Below, piece after piece: positions 61,739-64,000 of a stretch of DNA of 64,000 bases. The translations under genes were made by a program, and so were the position numbers. The notes under the pieces were generated by a model. It was not told the DNA's origin, ran no database searches, and saw only the letters and a list, made by a program, of their open reading frames with translations. The stretch's first letter is position 1; each line of letters begins with the position of its first letter. The stretch is from Chitinimonas viridis (lineage in GTDB: Bacteria; Pseudomonadota; Gammaproteobacteria; Burkholderiales; Chitinimonadaceae): positions 1 to 64,000 of the forward strand of contig NZ_JAUFPU010000023.1 of assembly GCF_030409555.1 (NCBI RefSeq). Direction: 5' to 3'.

Positions 61739-62890
61739 TCAGCCCCCCACCAGCAGGAGGATATAGGTCATATTGTGGAAGAGATTGCGGGTATAGCCCT
61801 CGCCTTCACGCAAGGGGCCAATCTCGCCGAACGAGGGGTAACCTGCAATCGCCAGCCCTGCAGGGAACGACTCGGCCAGAATGCCCGCCTCGCGGGCGAT
61901 ATCGTTCCCCAGCATCTGCTTGCGTCCGGTACAGCTGACGATCAGCCCTGCCACAGGCTGGAAATCCAGGGTAGCCACCCGCCCGGCAATGCGGCTGACC
62001 TCGGCCATCAGGTCGGACGGGTTGGCCAGACAGACCTGCACCGTCTTGCCCGCCTCGATTCCGCCATACAGCCCGATGGCACCATGGCCACGACCGAAGT
62101 CAGGCACGATGGCGCGCAAGCGTCGCTGCGCGGTCCGATTCGGGTCCACGATGGTCAGCGCCACCACGCCGCGATCCGTCTGCAGTACCGGTTTGCCCGT
62201 TTCGCGCTCGATAAAGTCCATGGCGCCTATGCCATCGATACGATACAGCGCCGTGCCTTCGGCCTCTTCTATCAACCCCGGCCGGCCGACAGGCGTCAGG
62301 GCATTGCCTATGCTGATATCAAAACGCACAGCGCCGGCCATACCCAGCAATACCACGGCATCCTGTAATACCTGCCGGTTGGCGTAGAGGTAGCAGGTAC
62401 GCATCCTGTCATCATCTGCCGCCAGCCCCCCTACCACCGGGCAATCCACTTCATCGCGAAGCACAATTTCTATCTGGCTGGCATCGGCGCGGAAATCGGC
62501 CGCCAGGAACACCAGCGCGGCCTCTTCTGCCATGGCGCTGCGTAACTGCGCAAAGGCCGACCGGGTGGCCGCCACAGGGTCATCCCCCACGCCTTGTGCA
62601 CAGGCTACGGTCCAGCGCACCTTGCCTCCACTGTTCAGGCCCAGCGCCACTGCCCCCAGGTCGGAGGCCCGCCCGGCAGCATAGTAGCCGTCGCCGCTAT
62701 TGCCTATCACCACCAGATCATCGCGGCCCAGGGCGTCGTACAGGCCCTCCAGCAGCTCGGTGCTGCCGGCGTAGTGGACGGCGGTGAAGAGGAACACCAC
62801 CTCGGGCGCCAGGCCGGCCAGGCCCTCTCCCAGTGCCAAACCCGCCCGGTAGGGGTCCGAAATCAGTGTTTCACAGGTGCTCGCCCGCAT
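61739..62890 (-). CDS. FIST domain signal-transduction protein
   Basis: A 383-residue cytoplasmic protein with FIST-N (about 30-215; VIGNSGDGYYAAGRASDLGA) and FIST-C (about 220-360; GLIVSCTGRKQMLGNDIARE, AIAGYPSFGEIGPL, ILLLVGG-type end). FIST domains are proposed small-molecule sensors found with kinases and GGDEF proteins. GGGGAG precedes the ATG. It is the first gene of the operon with the histidine kinase. Confidence 0.9.
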   Translation of the reverse strand: MRASTCETLISDPYRAGLALGEGLAGLAPEVVFLFTAVHYAGSTELLEGLYDALGRDDLVVIGNSGDGYYAAGRASDLGAVALGLNSGGKVRWTVACAQGVGDDPVAATRSAFAQLRSAMAEEAALVFLAADFRADASQIEIVLRDEVDCPVVGGLAADDDRMRTCYLYANRQVLQDAVVLLGMAGAVRFDISIGNALTPVGRPGLIEEAEGTALYRIDGIGAMDFIERETGKPVLQTDRGVVALTIVDPNRTAQRRLRAIVPDFGRGHGAIGLYGGIEAGKTVQVCLANPSDLMAEVSRIAGRVATLDFQPVAGLIVSCTGRKQMLGNDIAREAGILAESFPAGLAIAGYPSFGEIGPLREGEGYTRNLFHNMTYILLLVGG

Positions 62891-63097
62891 AGCCTTGCTC
62901 CCCAGCCTCTGTCATGGGCCCGTTATCTGATTCAGCTTAGCTCAATGGCGTCGATACACTATGCTGCCCTGCAGCAAACCCGGACCAGCCAAGCCATTGA
63001 TGCAAAAAGGATTCATCACCCAGCCCTGAAAAAATAAAAAATTAAATGCAAAAGATGTTTGACAAGTGGCTGCCTGGACATTAAAGTGCGCCTCCTT

Positions 63098-63173
63098 TCC
63101 TCGATAGCTCAGTCGGTAGAGCGCCGGACTGTTAATCCGTAGGTCCCTGGTTCGAGCCCAGGTCGAGGAGCCA
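63098..63173 (+). tRNA. tRNA-Asn (GTT)
   Basis: A 76-base cloverleaf with encoded CCA and anticodon GTT at 63131-63133. It is identical to the copy at 39498-39573 but on the opposite strand. A terminator follows 10 bases later. Confidence 0.97.
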
Positions 63174-63182
63174 GATGTAAAC

Positions 63183-63211
63183 AAAAAGCCCAGCCTAGCG
63201 CTGGGCTTTTT
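63183..63211. terminator. Terminator after tRNA-Asn, bidirectional
   Basis: AAAAAGCCCAGC (63183-63194), loop CTAGC, GCTGGGC (63200-63206) and TTTTT. It separates the tRNA from the convergent nhaR-like gene. Confidence 0.92.
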
Positions 63212-63230
63212 GTTTTCCGGCACCCGCCGG

Positions 63231-64000
63231 TCAGGCCACCTCAGCCGCCCGCAGCAGCGCCGTAATATGCGGGCTGGGCAGCCGTGAGGGGGTGCTGATG
63301 GCGTAGTAGTCCTCGTGCAACTCAGGCAGCACCACCACCAACTCTGCATCGTACTGGCGGGCCAGCGTCTCTGCCAGCATGGTGGCCGCCGGGAAATACC
63401 CCACGCCATTGCCGCCGAAGGTAGTCAGCAGGGCGCTGTCATCGAACTCCCCCACCACGACCGGATTCAAGCCCTGGGCATCCAGCCAGGCATCCAGCCG
63501 CGAGCGCAGAAAGCTGCGTTTGCTGGGCAGCAGCATGGGCGCCCGTTGCGGCACCACGCCCCGCTCCGCCTCAAGCTGCCGTGCCAGCAGGGTCCGGTTG
63601 GCGTAGATACCTATAGGCCAGGACGCAACCCGCCTGCCCACCAGCCGCCGCTGCCCCCCCTGGCCCAGGTCGCGATCCGACAGCACGACATCAAGCTTGT
63701 GGCGCGACAAGGCCGAGATCAGCTCCTCGAACTCACCTTCATGGCAGACCAGCCGCACGCTGGGGCTGGCCTGCAATACCGGCGCCAGCAGCTTATAGGC
63801 CACCAGCTTGGGAACCGAATCGGCTATGCCCACAGTCAAACGACTAGCCTGTACCAGCTGGGGATTGGCCAGAAATTCCTGCAACTGCTCGCCCAGCAGG
63901 AAGATCTCATCGGCATAGCGCAATGCCTCCCGGCCCGCCTCGGTCAGTTCAAGCCGCCGGCCGGCCTGCCTGAACAGCGCCCTGCCCATTTCGCGCTCCA
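63231..64000 (-). CDS. nhaR: LysR family regulator, NhaR-like (partial)
   Basis: The 3' part, at least 256 codons, of a gene cut by the right edge of the window; the HTH start is missing. The visible sequence begins near the linker (LEREMGRALFRQAGRRLELT). The effector domain carries LSRHKLDVVLSDRDLG and VGEFDDSALLTTFGGNGVGY, which resemble NhaR, the activator of the Na+/H+ antiporter gene nhaA. No nhaA is in view. The symbol is by resemblance. Confidence 0.75.
   Translation of the reverse strand, partial: EREMGRALFRQAGRRLELTEAGREALRYADEIFLLGEQLQEFLANPQLVQASRLTVGIADSVPKLVAYKLLAPVLQASPSVRLVCHEGEFEELISALSRHKLDVVLSDRDLGQGGQRRLVGRRVASWPIGIYANRTLLARQLEAERGVVPQRAPMLLPSKRSFLRSRLDAWLDAQGLNPVVVGEFDDSALLTTFGGNGVGYFPAATMLAETLARQYDAELVVVLPELHEDYYAISTPSRLPSPHITALLRAAEVA

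Overview
The window is high-GC bacterial chromosome, almost fully coding, with about 60 protein genes, two identical tRNA-Asn genes and the start of an rRNA operon at the left edge. Gene content and order point to a Betaproteobacterium, perhaps a Neisseriales/Chromobacteriaceae-type genus. The evidence is a long fatty-acid cluster yceD-rpmF-plsX-fabH-fabD-fabG-acpP-fabF, cydABX with a CydP subunit, a TakP-like TRAP system, murJ beside rpsT, and a beta-alanine bauA-mmsA pair. Genus assignment is inference only. No phage, plasmid, CRISPR array, toxin locus or transposase gene was seen.

Layout. Positions 1-142 hold a minus-strand rRNA promoter and boxA leader; the 16S gene lies off the left edge. 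0.27-3.5 kb: a LysR regulator diverges from an MBL-fold/DsbA-like pair, followed by an acetyltransferase. 3.6-7.3 kb: a minus-strand cytochrome bd operon, GbsR-type regulator-cydP-cydA-cydB-cydX, with a palindrome just upstream of the regulator start. 7.4-17.6 kb: fatty-acid/phospholipid synthesis plus folate genes, yceD-rpmF-plsX-fabH-GST-fabD-small membrane protein-fabG-acpP-fabF-pabB-pabC-small secreted protein. 17.8-21.1 kb: maf, a tetrapyrrole-methylase-fold methyltransferase, a miniature LemA-like protein and nadE. 21.2-25.4 kb: a TonB-dependent receptor and a response regulator with a degenerate GGDEF domain. 25.6-28.0 kb: an unknown protein, two abutting palindromic mobile repeats, a ceramidase-family membrane protein and a divergent HTH regulator. 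28.1-38.5 kb: rpsT, murJ, an acetyltransferase, a small secreted protein, an aminotransferase, a three-gene TRAP transporter and an M13 peptidase. 38.6-49.4 kb: envelope and housekeeping genes (coiled-coil membrane protein, tRNA-Asn, AsmA-like, ygfZ, folE2, GIY-YIG, flavodoxin-like, nnr, S41 peptidase, cyclophilin, DUF945). 49.4-64 kb: accessory metabolism and sensing. This includes three orphan periplasmic solute-binding proteins, bauA-mmsA with a divergent MocR regulator, a degenerate LuxR-like regulator, a class III aminotransferase divergent from a class I amidotransferase, a FIST-histidine kinase-small secreted protein-solute-binding protein operon, the second tRNA-Asn and a truncated nhaR-like gene.

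How it fits together. The fab cluster makes acyl-ACP from malonyl-CoA and supplies PlsX for phospholipid synthesis; pabB/pabC and folE2 feed folate; nadE and nnr make and repair NAD(P)(H). BauA plus MmsA would turn beta-alanine into malonate semialdehyde and then acetyl-CoA.

The least explained parts are the FIST-kinase operon, the family of palindromic repeats ending in GAGCCTGTTCA, the regulator-first cyd operon with its palindrome, and several degenerate or miniature family members: an MBL fold without its histidines, a GGDEF without its signature, a LemA without its middle, and a LuxR-type protein with an altered HTH. No database search could be run, so all family names rest on motif recognition.
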